A DNA stretch of 64,000 nucleotides from a virus. The notes below the pieces were generated by a model. It was not told the DNA's origin and ran no database searches. It was given only the letters and a program-made list of their open reading frames with translations. A program made the translations under genes and the position numbers. Location of the stretch: positions 1-64,000 of IMG/VR virus record IMGVR_UViG_3300035698_012959, one strand, 5' to 3'. Every line of letters begins with the position of its first letter. Position 1 is the stretch's first letter. Of this stretch, positions 15,446-25,700 are shown piece after piece.

Positions 15446-18400
15446 ATGCCAAAAATATTAATAGAAGGAAATATATCAGACATATACAGAGTTAATAGGT
15501 TAAAAGATGATGATAGAAATCTTTTAACTGAGGAAAATAAATCATATAATTTTGATATTAATAGTGATACTGTAGAACACCACATTCATGTAGGTAGTAA
15601 TATTATATATTCGAATCCAAATTATTCTAATTATACCCTTCCAAACAATATAGGTTACATAAATGATAATAAGACTAATACTATTAGTATAGATCCAGTA
15701 AATGATTTGGAACTATTAGGATATACATCAGGTGAATTTACATCTGTTTACAACTTCCACCACAATTTATTAGACGAAGGATTTAAATTATTTATTAAGG
15801 AAATATCAAGTGATAGATTAGAATTAAGACTATCTTCTCTAGACATAGAATCAGCAGTATTATATAATATTAAAAAGATCATAACTAATAGTAAAAATCA
15901 ACATTTACTTAATTTCGAAAATAATAAATTATTACTATTAATAAATGCGGGAATATTTGAAGAAGACTTAATTGTTAAATTATACGAACCCTTACCATTA
16001 GATATAAATTTAAAAACAAAATTAATAATATCTGAAGAAGTAACGAAACCATATAAATTCGATGTTAATTTAGATACTATATTAATTCCGGATCCAAAGC
16101 CAAGTATTGGAGGTCCCAATTTTGATATTGAAATAGAAACAAAAGCTACTATAAATAGTAATTTAGGAAACTTAAATAGTTTATTGTATGATAGTAGTGG
16201 AAGCGCGGATTATGGGGATTTATTAAATAATATAAATAATAATTCTTATAATATAAATGTAGATTATACTAATTTTGGGAGTTTTATACACTTCGGATCA
16301 GGAAATAAGAGAATTTCAAACTTTGTAAGTAAAATAACAAATATAGAAGGATACAACAATTCTATAACGTTAATAAATAGCAGTGATTCATCAGTAAAAG
16401 AAGTGGATGTAATCAAATATAGGACTAATATAGATGATATAATTAAAAATTTTGATGGATATGAACTATATTTATATAATAATTCATCATCTTTATCATA
16501 TCCCAAATCCAACAGTATAAAACCATTCATTCAATCATCTTACACCTCTTCAGTAGCTCAAAGTTGGATAACTAGTTCTCTAGAAAGTTCATTACTGTAC
16601 GATGAGGAAAATAAAGATTATTTATATAATATAATACCATCATACATCCAAAATGATCCTATTAATTATACTGAATATTTCAAATTTATCGATATGATGG
16701 GGCATTATTTTGATAATATATGGATTTATATTAAAAGTATAAGTCATATGTACGATAATAATAACAATATTAATATAGGATTGTCTCAAGATTTAACATA
16801 TGATATGTTAAAATCATTAAATGTTAAGATAAATAATAGTAGTTCAGATAAAGATATTAAAAATTATAACATAGGAGCTAACACAGGAAGTGTTCTATTT
16901 GATAATGATTTTAGTTCATCAAGTTCTTTCTTAAATAATATACCTCAAAAAGAGATTAATAATGAATTATATAAAAGAATATTTCACAATATCCCCTTAA
17001 TAAATAAAAGTAAAGGTACTAATTTTAATATAAGAACTATACTAAGTATATTCGGTGTACCATCTTCTATCATGGATGTGAGAGAATATGGAGGACAAAC
17101 CGTAAATAAATGGGGAGAACATGAAAATAATAATAAGGTAACGATTGAGGAAAATACAATAACAGGAAGTGTTTTATCAAGTGAAATATCATTAGTTGTT
17201 GAAAGTAAAAATATTGAGGATATAACATATGACGAAAGTAATTTTATAGATATTTCATTCTCTCCAATGGATTCAATTAATAGTTTAATATCAGCTTCAG
17301 TAATCAATGAAAACAGCGAATTTAATATTAATCAATACTTAGGAGACCCTAATAATTACTATAGTGATAATTATGGGAAATTAGATTTTATCAAAAGATC
17401 CAACATGGATAATGCCTTAGATTATCAATTAGATATTAACGGATTTAATAATGTAGTTAATTTATTTGATAATACATTGTTTAAATTAATAGAGGATTAC
17501 ATACCAGCAAGTGGTAAATTAATATCAGGGATAACTATCAAATCTCCACTACTGGAAAGAAACAAGATTCATGCTAAAAAAATAACAACTGTAGTAAGTG
17601 AGGAAGATGTTATAGATTTATTACCAAATAACACACTTATTTCTGAAAAGATCGATTATGGGGTTGATTTGGATTTGAATATTAATGAAAGATTTAAGTC
17701 TTATAATAATAACCCATATGCTCTAAATACTGTATTTAATGTAAATGATTTTAACCATAGTGATTTTGATGTATTAAAAGCTGTTGCTGATGGAAATAGA
17801 AAATCATTAAATAAATATTTATTGTCCCCAATATTAAGCACATCAGGTAAGTATGATGAAATTACTTCAGACTTTTATTATGAATTAGCTGAAGTCCAAG
17901 ATAATAACTCTTACGGATTTAAGACATCCAGGTATGATGGTGTAAAATTAATTGCTAAAGAATACAATAAATACAATGAAGGTGATATATCATATGGTAA
18001 ATTACCAGTTATTGAAACATATTTCAGTAATATAGTGGTATTTACTGAGATAAGAGAAGATGAAAGATTTAATAACTATCTACCTAGTAGCATCCAATTA
18101 GTTTCATTAAAATATATAATCAATAAAGAAGGGGATTTAATAGAATTAAATTCAAAAAATAAAAACCTATTTGATATTCAGAATATATTCAAATTAGGAG
18201 GTTCATGTAATGTATCTCTATTTAATAACCAAAAATATACTGATCAAAAATCTACTGATGGGAAAAAAACGATATATAATAGTGGAATATCATATAAACC
18301 TATATTATATTTAAATCCAGCCGCAGATAAATCATTATTTTTTGATTTTCCACCTAATATAGAAAGTGAATTATTTTATTATGAGTCAATGAGTAGAGAT

Positions 18401-19759
18401 ATCCAATATGAATTTGTAACATTGGATGGTAAAGAAGAAGCTAATAAACTATTTAATGATGTAATATATGATGAACAAGAATCATTTATTGAAGGGCCAA
18501 TATATAATTATTTTTCATGTAAAAACAAAGGTTCGTTTAATTTTGGGTATGAATTTAATATAAATGTTAAATTTACAAAACCCAATGATTTATTAAAACT
18601 AAAATTAGATATATTTAAAGCTAATATAGATAATAATGGTTTAGCAAGTATCGGTCAAACAAATATAGGTTCATCTGATGAAATAGAATTTAACTCATCT
18701 CAAAGTGTAGTTGAAATTGATAAATCATTATTAACCAAAAATGTAAATTCTATGACTGTTGTTAAGGAATATGGTAATATTGGTGCTAATAATGATAATT
18801 ACGTTAAATTAATTAAACTAAATAATACTGTTTCTCAAACTAATAAGTTATATAAAACTGAAATTAAGTTGGTATATAAAGAAGGTACGTCATCCGCACC
18901 TTCTAATGAATCTATATTTATATTTACTAATAAACCACCTTTATATGATGTTGATGATAAAATATTTAGAAATGCATCCGTGTATGTATACGGAAAATCA
19001 CTTACTGATACGGATATGTATGTTGATAGTATTAATAATACACTATCCTCATCACTATTATTTACGGGAACTACTAAATTTATAGATTTGGAGGTTAATG
19101 ATAAAATATTTTTTAGATTGACTAAAACTGTAGATAGTACCCACCCACTTTTTGAAATTAAGTTAAATAAGGGATTTATTAAAAATAGTATAGATAAATT
19201 AAATGGCGGTCAACCCTTTATAGAATTAGATTCCATAAACAATGAATTTATTCAGGGAGTGGAAGGAAATTTATCATTGGTGTTCAATCCCCAACTTACC
19301 AAATTTACAGGATACACTCAAAATAGTAATAATCAAATTTTTGAAAATCTATATGGAGACATAGACTCACCACTAACATTTGATTCAGGTACCAGAATAC
19401 TTATAGAATACATATACAGTAATGCTCCAGCACAATTTGATATATACACAATACAATCCCATACTACTAATGATAATGGTCAATTAGTGTTGGATTTTTA
19501 TGAAAACATTAAAGAATCGTTAATTAGAACAATATCTAGTAGTAATGGTACCATATCTAAGTTTGTTATACTATCACAGGAAAAAAATGAAAACAATATT
19601 TATTTATCTTTTAATAAAAAAGAAGGTAATACTAGTTTTGGTTTTTTGATACCTAATGAACTTAGTGATGAATTTCTTGACAATTTAGATAATATTACAT
19701 CTAAATTAAAAAATACTTTAATAGAAACAGGAAATAACAATAATGGTGGATCTTTTTAA
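15446..19759 (+). CDS. Very large baseplate/tail protein, 1437 aa
   Basis: The largest gene in the window. Around residues 400-560 it contains YTEYFKFIDMMGHYFDNIWIYIK and then RIFHNIPLINKSKGT with ILSIFGVP and REYGG. The KSKGT...GVP-EYGG arrangement is characteristic of tail-protein-I/gp7-like wedge components in marine and Bacteroidota myophages. The remainder is beta-rich with many Asn/Asp/Ser residues. The length is comparable to T4 gp7 (1032) plus extra domains. It probably is the wedge scaffold that holds tail fibres. No proteolytic or enzymatic motif seen. Confidence 0.7.
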   Translation: MPKILIEGNISDIYRVNRLKDDDRNLLTEENKSYNFDINSDTVEHHIHVGSNIIYSNPNYSNYTLPNNIGYINDNKTNTISIDPVNDLELLGYTSGEFTSVYNFHHNLLDEGFKLFIKEISSDRLELRLSSLDIESAVLYNIKKIITNSKNQHLLNFENNKLLLLINAGIFEEDLIVKLYEPLPLDINLKTKLIISEEVTKPYKFDVNLDTILIPDPKPSIGGPNFDIEIETKATINSNLGNLNSLLYDSSGSADYGDLLNNINNNSYNINVDYTNFGSFIHFGSGNKRISNFVSKITNIEGYNNSITLINSSDSSVKEVDVIKYRTNIDDIIKNFDGYELYLYNNSSSLSYPKSNSIKPFIQSSYTSSVAQSWITSSLESSLLYDEENKDYLYNIIPSYIQNDPINYTEYFKFIDMMGHYFDNIWIYIKSISHMYDNNNNINIGLSQDLTYDMLKSLNVKINNSSSDKDIKNYNIGANTGSVLFDNDFSSSSSFLNNIPQKEINNELYKRIFHNIPLINKSKGTNFNIRTILSIFGVPSSIMDVREYGGQTVNKWGEHENNNKVTIEENTITGSVLSSEISLVVESKNIEDITYDESNFIDISFSPMDSINSLISASVINENSEFNINQYLGDPNNYYSDNYGKLDFIKRSNMDNALDYQLDINGFNNVVNLFDNTLFKLIEDYIPASGKLISGITIKSPLLERNKIHAKKITTVVSEEDVIDLLPNNTLISEKIDYGVDLDLNINERFKSYNNNPYALNTVFNVNDFNHSDFDVLKAVADGNRKSLNKYLLSPILSTSGKYDEITSDFYYELAEVQDNNSYGFKTSRYDGVKLIAKEYNKYNEGDISYGKLPVIETYFSNIVVFTEIREDERFNNYLPSSIQLVSLKYIINKEGDLIELNSKNKNLFDIQNIFKLGGSCNVSLFNNQKYTDQKSTDGKKTIYNSGISYKPILYLNPAADKSLFFDFPPNIESELFYYESMSRDIQYEFVTLDGKEEANKLFNDVIYDEQESFIEGPIYNYFSCKNKGSFNFGYEFNINVKFTKPNDLLKLKLDIFKANIDNNGLASIGQTNIGSSDEIEFNSSQSVVEIDKSLLTKNVNSMTVVKEYGNIGANNDNYVKLIKLNNTVSQTNKLYKTEIKLVYKEGTSSAPSNESIFIFTNKPPLYDVDDKIFRNASVYVYGKSLTDTDMYVDSINNTLSSSLLFTGTTKFIDLEVNDKIFFRLTKTVDSTHPLFEIKLNKGFIKNSIDKLNGGQPFIELDSINNEFIQGVEGNLSLVFNPQLTKFTGYTQNSNNQIFENLYGDIDSPLTFDSGTRILIEYIYSNAPAQFDIYTIQSHTTNDNGQLVLDFYENIKESLIRTISSSNGTISKFVILSQEKNENNIYLSFNKKEGNTSFGFLIPNELSDEFLDNLDNITSKLKNTLIETGNNNNGGSF

Positions 19760-19768
19760 AAAATTACA

Positions 19769-19776
19769 TATTTATA
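19769..19776 (+). promoter_or_regulatory. Late promoter motif TATTTATA
   Basis: ACATATTTATAAATA lies 20 bases before the ATG at 19797. The sequence reads TATTTATAAATA, so it contains both the local motif and a T4-type TATAAATA (19773-19780). Confidence 0.65.
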
Positions 19777-19796
19777 AATAAAAAATACAATAAACA

Positions 19797-20453
19797 ATGG
19801 CTATATTAAATAATAAATCCGTGGTTGTAGATGCTATACTAACTACTGCAGGTCGAGCTAAGTTAGCAATGAACGATGGATCTTTCAAAATAACCCAATT
19901 TGCTTTATCAGATGATGAAATAGATTATACTTTATATAATCCCAACCATCCTAGTGGTTCAGCTTTTTTTGGGGAAGCTATTGAAAAAACCCCATTAATG
20001 GAAGGATTACCTGACGGGAACCAAATGATGAAATATAAATTGGTTACTTTACCCAGAGGTACATCAAAACTACCAGTAATATCTTTAGGTTATTCAACTA
20101 TTAACATAAAGCAAGGAGCTTCTATAACAGTATCCCCTCAAACCCTAAATTATTTAGGTAATACTAGCACATTTGAAGCTAATGGTTATATATTAACAGT
20201 AGGAGATTCTCGATTATTGAGTAGTTTTAATAGTAACGGTACTAGTAAAGCATTAGATGTTAATTCTGTTAGTGTATCCACAGGAACTAAGTTAACTAAA
20301 ACAATAAATGGTACTTCATTTACACTTCAAGCGACTACATTAAATACATTATTTAATGAATCTTCAAATACTTTATCAACTACTATAACAGCAATTGGTA
20401 AAGATTCTGGAGCTAGAATAACAATTCCTTTAATTATAACTAAAAACACATAA
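19797..20453 (+). CDS. Tail-fibre/baseplate structural protein, 218 aa
   Basis: The N-terminus (VVVDAILTTAGRAKLAMNDGSFKITQFALSDDEIDY, spread over residues 9-44) is a module I recognise from structural proteins of marine and flavobacterial myophages. The C-terminal half is Ser/Thr-rich and looks like a small beta domain (TVGDSRLLSSFN; SFTLQATTLNTLF). Probably part of the tail surface. Starts 20 bases after a late promoter motif and begins a co-oriented set with the next genes. Confidence 0.65.
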   Translation: MAILNNKSVVVDAILTTAGRAKLAMNDGSFKITQFALSDDEIDYTLYNPNHPSGSAFFGEAIEKTPLMEGLPDGNQMMKYKLVTLPRGTSKLPVISLGYSTINIKQGASITVSPQTLNYLGNTSTFEANGYILTVGDSRLLSSFNSNGTSKALDVNSVSVSTGTKLTKTINGTSFTLQATTLNTLFNESSNTLSTTITAIGKDSGARITIPLIITKNT

Positions 20454-20455
20454 TA

Positions 20456-21466
20456 ATGTCATTTGTAAAATTCGAACAAGATGAATCTGTTGTAAGTTTA
20501 GAAACTATTATCCAACCAGCATGGGGGGATACATTAGATGAAATATCTAGTTTTTATACTTCTAGCATGCAAGATAAAAACTATTATTTAAATATATATA
20601 ATGAAAATATTAATAATAATACTTCCGCATCTATTGATTTCAGTATCCAATATGGTAATTTAGTTGGAAGTGGATCTACTGATATAAATAGTGGAGTTGT
20701 AGGTTACAGTCCTACTCGTATATCTTACGGGCAGTATAGGACCTTAATTTATGGGGATGAAGAAAGTAATTTTAATTTTGGGATTAACACAGATTCAGAA
20801 GATATTATAGTTTTATCTATAGCAAGGAATAAGTTTAAAGAAAGTATACATCCCACATCTTTTAATTTAAAATTAACTAATGAAAGTGGTTCTTTAGAAT
20901 TAACTGATGATAGTAAAACTACAGTAACAACATCATTTATTGGATCTAATAAATACCACACTATAGTAAGTGGGAGTAATGGAGTAACTTCCGATGCGGC
21001 CGTTACTAACCCAGGTGGTAATTATGGATTCTTATTCCCTGATTTAGGATTGGTGGTTTTAAACCCTAACGCTCTAACACCTTCAGTAGCAAATGGTGGA
21101 TTAACTGTTATTACTAAAATAAATACTGATATAACAAATTCTGATCCTAATCCAAATTTAACTCAAGTAAGAAATTTAATTTCTAGTGGGGGGTCATTTA
21201 AATTAAAATCTCAAGAAACTATATCATCTAGAATATTTTTTACCCGTCCAAAAAATAGTCATTTTAATTACACAACTAACCCATCTATAATAGATAGTAA
21301 CGGAAATATATTATTTAGTTCACTTATTGATAACCCACAAACTTTTATTACAACAGTAGGATTGTATAATGATGATAATGAGTTACTGGCCGTTGCTAAA
21401 CTTTCTAAACCATTAAGTAAATCATTTGTAACAGAAACATTATTTAAGGTTAAATTAAATTATTAA
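20456..21466 (+). CDS. Tail structural protein, 336 aa
   Basis: Beta-rich protein. The last 90 residues form a module (HFNYTTNPSI then FITTVGLYNDDNELLAVAKLSKP) that is repeated almost intact as the separate 96-residue protein at 28598-28888. The module fits an attachment or trimerisation domain; its reuse suggests modular exchange of tail-tip proteins. Three bases separate it from the previous gene. Confidence 0.65.
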   Translation: MSFVKFEQDESVVSLETIIQPAWGDTLDEISSFYTSSMQDKNYYLNIYNENINNNTSASIDFSIQYGNLVGSGSTDINSGVVGYSPTRISYGQYRTLIYGDEESNFNFGINTDSEDIIVLSIARNKFKESIHPTSFNLKLTNESGSLELTDDSKTTVTTSFIGSNKYHTIVSGSNGVTSDAAVTNPGGNYGFLFPDLGLVVLNPNALTPSVANGGLTVITKINTDITNSDPNPNLTQVRNLISSGGSFKLKSQETISSRIFFTRPKNSHFNYTTNPSIIDSNGNILFSSLIDNPQTFITTVGLYNDDNELLAVAKLSKPLSKSFVTETLFKVKLNY

Positions 21467-22087
21467 ATGTCTTCCTTAAAAAAATTAAAAAGTGATGATA
21501 TATCTTTAAATTCTTATAAGGTACATAAGGAATGGATAATTAACAGCGATCCGTTTCCTGATAATGATTATATTAAGTATTTCAAAGGAGTAAAGAAACT
21601 TGATAGATTCCTATTAGAAGATGATAGAAAATCTAATAATCACTATGACACTCTTAATTATGAATTAATTAATAATACATTTTATTACTCATTCGATGGG
21701 ATAAATTTAGATACAGGATCATTAAGAAAATCTCTTTATCACGAAAACATCAATACTGGAAGTAATGAAAAAGAAAATACTCGATATAATAATTCATACC
21801 CTGAAATAATAAATGAATTTCCTACTACTGAGTATAGTGAAATATATATAATACAAATAGGAAAAGAAGTTATGGGTGAAAGGATAATGCCTTTATATTA
21901 TAAAATCCTATCAAATTTATATGATATTAGAGATGATGGTTTTGGTAATTTATGTGACCATTTTAATAATAAAGTTCATGTAGGTAATATATTTTATAAT
22001 CATGGAATAGTTGTAATTACAAATCAAAATTATATTAATAAATTTCCTGAAATTCCAGTCGCAATTGATGACTACATAACAATATGA
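21467..22087 (+). CDS. Tail structural protein, 206 aa
   Basis: Starts directly after the previous stop. The C-terminal portion (HVGNIFYNHGIVVITNQNY) is a conserved ending that I associate with tail proteins of related phages. The front half is polar and rich in Asp/Asn/Tyr. It overlaps the giant Thr/Pro-rich gene by four bases (ATGA), suggesting co-assembly. Confidence 0.6.
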   Translation: MSSLKKLKSDDISLNSYKVHKEWIINSDPFPDNDYIKYFKGVKKLDRFLLEDDRKSNNHYDTLNYELINNTFYYSFDGINLDTGSLRKSLYHENINTGSNEKENTRYNNSYPEIINEFPTTEYSEIYIIQIGKEVMGERIMPLYYKILSNLYDIRDDGFGNLCDHFNNKVHVGNIFYNHGIVVITNQNYINKFPEIPVAIDDYITI

Positions 22088-25000
22088 GTTTATATAGTAA
22101 AATAATATACCCACTTATTAATGATTTACCTTCATTAAATGCATTAGACACAGGTTCAATTGTATTAGAAGGTAATGATTCAGATTTATTTACAATTAAC
22201 GGTGATGGTTCACTAACATTTAATTCAGATTCGGTAGGTATATTTACTACATACTATACTGTAGATGGAGATAATGTTTACTTTGAAGGATCTGAGGTAA
22301 TAACAAGTAATAGTGGTAAAATAACTGTTGTTATAGATAATGTACCAACTCCAACCCCAACAAATACTCCTACAAATACAGGAACACCTACTAATACACC
22401 TACAAATACAAATACACCTACTAATAGTTCAACTCCAAATATTACCCCTAGTAATACAGTTACTAAGACTACTACACCAACTCCAAGTAATAGACTAATA
22501 AAATATACAGTACATAGCAAGTCATCTAATTGTGTTTTCCTATCAAGTTCCCCAACACCAACTCCTAGTAATACTCCCACATTATCAATAACTCCAAGTA
22601 ATACTTCAAGTGTAACTCCCACTACTACTCTAACAGTTACACCAACATCAACATCAGCTGTAACACCTACACCTACTCAAACACAAACAGGTACTCCTAC
22701 AAATACTCCAACAAATACGCCAACAAAAACACCAACAAATACACCAACATATTCTAGAACACCTAATGCAACAAATACTTCTACTCCATCTAACACTCCC
22801 ACCAACACTTCAACTATTACTCCTACACAAACACCATCTACCACTCAAACCCCAACAAACACTCCAACTACTACTACTACATTAACATCCACACCTACTC
22901 AAACACAAACAGGTACTCCTACAAATACCCCAACAAACACACCGACAACTACAGCTACTCTTTCTCCAACTCCATCCCAAACACCCCCACTCCCACGTGC
23001 TAAAAATAATACATTTGTTGTTTCACGAGGTGTTCCATTTTTCTTCACATTCCCTCCTCACGATACTGATGATAGTACTTGTACTCCAGATACTATATTA
23101 ATAGATCAATTTAATAGTGAAGATTTTAGTGATGGTGATTTCTATTATGATCCCCCACTCCCCTATGACGGGAATGAATACTCACTATTGAGTACAGGAA
23201 TGGAGTTTAATGAAGAAACGAATGGGGAAAATTTCCGAAATTATTTCAATTATCAGGTAGGTATAGATCACAGTACATCTACATTATCTTACTATTACAA
23301 AGGTGGCGATTGTAAAAACTATGTATCAAATTTGGGTACTATAACATTTGTATCACTAACCCCTACCCCTACACCTACAAATACTCCTACACCTACTAAT
23401 ACTCCTACACAAACACCTACTCAAACAGTAACTAATACACAAACACCTACTCAAACAGCAACTAACACTAAAACCCCTACCCAAACTTCTACCCCATCAA
23501 ATACTCCTTCAACAACTTTAACTCAAACACCATCTACCTCTCCTAGCAGAACACCTACTCAAACTAGAACACCATCTAACACTCCAACTCCTTCTGTTAC
23601 ATTAACTTTAACAGTATCTTCATCACCAACAGCTACTTTCACTCCATCTCCAACTCAAACACCAGACCCAACCCCTACTTCAGGTGATGTACCATCCCCT
23701 AGTATTACTCCTACTCAAACTAAAACACCAACACCAACTCAAACAGGTACACCAGCTCAAACAAGTACACCAACTCAAACAGGTACACCAGCTCAAACAG
23801 AAACACCTGTATCTACTCCTACTCAAACCCCCACTCAGACTTCGTCTCAAACAAAAACTCCAACCAAAACTCCTACTATAACTCCAACAAATACATCGAC
23901 AAATACAGGGACACCAACACAAACACCAACTAAAACTCCTCCAAATACTCCAACAAATACACCAACAAAAACCCAAACAGGTACCCCAACAAACACACCT
24001 ACAGTTTCACCTACTAGAACAAATACACCTACACCATCATTAACACCACCAGTTCCGTATACCGAAGATAATACATTTACCGTTAAGCCAGGTTCTACAT
24101 TTAATTTTACATTTCCCACATATGATACTGATAATAGTACTTGTGCTCCAAATACTATATTAATAAATCAATTAAATGATGAAAATTTTGATACTGAAGA
24201 AGGATTATATGTTATAATACCAGCCCCTCCTGGAGAAAATACTGTAGGGATGATTCAACCATTAAATACTGGATTAGAAATTAATGCTACTGTATATGGA
24301 GAGTATTTTACATATGATGTACCATTAAACCACATTACATCTACATTATCTTACTATTATAAAGGTGGTAATTGTAAAAACTATGTATCAAATTTGGGTA
24401 CTATAACATTTATATCCCCAACCCCAACACCTACGGTGACACCAACACCAACAATGACTCCATCATCAAGTCCACAAACATCATCATTTCAAATAATATC
24501 AAATAACTCAGGAAGTTGTACTAGTGCAGCTGATTGGGGACCCGCAACATCATCATTTGATGGTAATTCATTAACTCATATTATTAAAACTATAAACATA
24601 GAAACTGGTAAAACTATTGAATATACTAATGATAATATAAGTTGGTACACCGCAAGTATATCAAATAATGCTAGTGAATATATATACAATAATGTAAAAT
24701 TATTCGGTGTATCTAATAACCCATACAGTACATATAACTTCAGAATATTAGAAAATGATTCTGAGTGTTTAAATATAGAGGGAGTATTAGGTAATGTATA
24801 TACTAAAGCAAAATGGGGGAATAGTTCATTTTATTGTTTAGGAACTGAACCTAAGATAAATGTTCACATTAATAACATGACCTCATATGAATATGCATAT
24901 GTGCGTTATAAAAAATCAACAGAACAAGTATATAGTGGGTGGATTGATACAGTAAAATTAAATAGTAATGAAGCGTCATTAGAGTTACCGGTAACGATTA

Positions 25001-25698
25001 ATACTACATATCATTTTGAGTTTACTATAGGAATAACATCTTCAGGAACACCAACAGAGAATATAAATCCAAATAAATTCACAACAACTAAATTTGGTAT
25101 TTTATCAGCAGGTGATTGTAGTAATTCAAATACAATTGTTAATATATCATTTAACCCTGATATTGGTGGTTATTTTAATGAAAATTCATTATCATCAATA
25201 TCTAAAATCTATTCAGATAGTGGTGAAGAAGTTATTTCATTTACTTTATCATCCGGATATTCGATATCTAATGTATATGATTCTGAGGGGATAGTTAATG
25301 GGTTTAATAATAATAGCTTATCTATTAATAAAACCCCTTCAAGGAATATAGTTATTAATACAATACAAGAGGAAGATGATACATATTATAGTATCAATGT
25401 ATTGCCAGTTGTTGGTAGTTCTAGTACAGTAGTAAATAACGATGCTGGTACTACAGAAGGGAGTTCAATTTATATTACAGGTTCAGATACAACAATATCA
25501 GCCACCAATAAATTAGGGTATGAATTTGTTAGATTTAGAGGAGACCTCACATCAAATGATAATTCAGTAGATATAACAAACATAACATCCGATATGACTA
25601 TATATGCTGAGTTTAGTATAGGTAGTTATTCACTTACATTGCAAGCTATAAAAAATAATATAGAGGGAGTATATAATGCAACAGTTAATATAACATAA
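22084..25698 (+). CDS. Giant Thr/Pro-repeat tail adhesin, 1204 aa
   Basis: After about 85 N-terminal residues come long mucin-like tracts of TPT/NTPT/QTPT repeats (roughly residues 88-299, 425-655 and 778-797). Two copies of a roughly 115-residue cysteine-containing domain alternate with them (about 307-424 and 661-778), each with NTF.V, FTFP, DSTC/NSTC and the shared ending TSTLSYYYKGG, CKNYVSNLGTITF. The C-terminal 400 residues carry beta domains resembling bacterial InlB-type repeats (YEFVRFRGDL, ITSDMTIYAEFS). Such architecture suits an extended surface adhesin or fibre shaft; glycosylation of the Thr tracts is possible. The last repeat seems to continue in the next gene. Confidence 0.75.
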   Translation: MSLYSKIIYPLINDLPSLNALDTGSIVLEGNDSDLFTINGDGSLTFNSDSVGIFTTYYTVDGDNVYFEGSEVITSNSGKITVVIDNVPTPTPTNTPTNTGTPTNTPTNTNTPTNSSTPNITPSNTVTKTTTPTPSNRLIKYTVHSKSSNCVFLSSSPTPTPSNTPTLSITPSNTSSVTPTTTLTVTPTSTSAVTPTPTQTQTGTPTNTPTNTPTKTPTNTPTYSRTPNATNTSTPSNTPTNTSTITPTQTPSTTQTPTNTPTTTTTLTSTPTQTQTGTPTNTPTNTPTTTATLSPTPSQTPPLPRAKNNTFVVSRGVPFFFTFPPHDTDDSTCTPDTILIDQFNSEDFSDGDFYYDPPLPYDGNEYSLLSTGMEFNEETNGENFRNYFNYQVGIDHSTSTLSYYYKGGDCKNYVSNLGTITFVSLTPTPTPTNTPTPTNTPTQTPTQTVTNTQTPTQTATNTKTPTQTSTPSNTPSTTLTQTPSTSPSRTPTQTRTPSNTPTPSVTLTLTVSSSPTATFTPSPTQTPDPTPTSGDVPSPSITPTQTKTPTPTQTGTPAQTSTPTQTGTPAQTETPVSTPTQTPTQTSSQTKTPTKTPTITPTNTSTNTGTPTQTPTKTPPNTPTNTPTKTQTGTPTNTPTVSPTRTNTPTPSLTPPVPYTEDNTFTVKPGSTFNFTFPTYDTDNSTCAPNTILINQLNDENFDTEEGLYVIIPAPPGENTVGMIQPLNTGLEINATVYGEYFTYDVPLNHITSTLSYYYKGGNCKNYVSNLGTITFISPTPTPTVTPTPTMTPSSSPQTSSFQIISNNSGSCTSAADWGPATSSFDGNSLTHIIKTINIETGKTIEYTNDNISWYTASISNNASEYIYNNVKLFGVSNNPYSTYNFRILENDSECLNIEGVLGNVYTKAKWGNSSFYCLGTEPKINVHINNMTSYEYAYVRYKKSTEQVYSGWIDTVKLNSNEASLELPVTINTTYHFEFTIGITSSGTPTENINPNKFTTTKFGILSAGDCSNSNTIVNISFNPDIGGYFNENSLSSISKIYSDSGEEVISFTLSSGYSISNVYDSEGIVNGFNNNSLSINKTPSRNIVINTIQEEDDTYYSINVLPVVGSSSTVVNNDAGTTEGSSIYITGSDTTISATNKLGYEFVRFRGDLTSNDNSVDITNITSDMTIYAEFSIGSYSLTLQAIKNNIEGVYNATVNIT
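22345..22998 (+). repeat. Low-complexity Thr/Pro-coding repeats, block 1
   Basis: Dominated by ACA/ACT/CCA/CCT codons spelling TPT-type repeats. A 37-base exact repeat occurs at 22669-22705 and 22891-22927. A short ordinary segment (about 22492-22548) interrupts the block. Expected to change length by recombination. Confidence 0.85.
23356..24050 (+). repeat. Low-complexity Thr/Pro-coding repeats, block 2
   Basis: Second and densest Thr/Pro tract. It contains a 36-base tandem duplication (units begin at 23737 and 23773, ACTCAAACAGGTACACCAGC...). Encodes TPTQTGTPAQT-type repeats. Confidence 0.85.
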
Positions 25699-25700
25699 AA

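Noticed and set aside
22345-24050. Regular short repeats that could suggest a CRISPR array
   Set aside because: Repeats have a 3-base period, vary in length, lie inside an open frame and lack unique spacers of even length. They are codon repeats for Thr/Pro.
23680-24119. Minus-strand frames rich in Cys/Trp or Val/Gly
   Set aside because: These are antisense readings of the Thr/Pro repeats and have no start context or neighbours on that strand.
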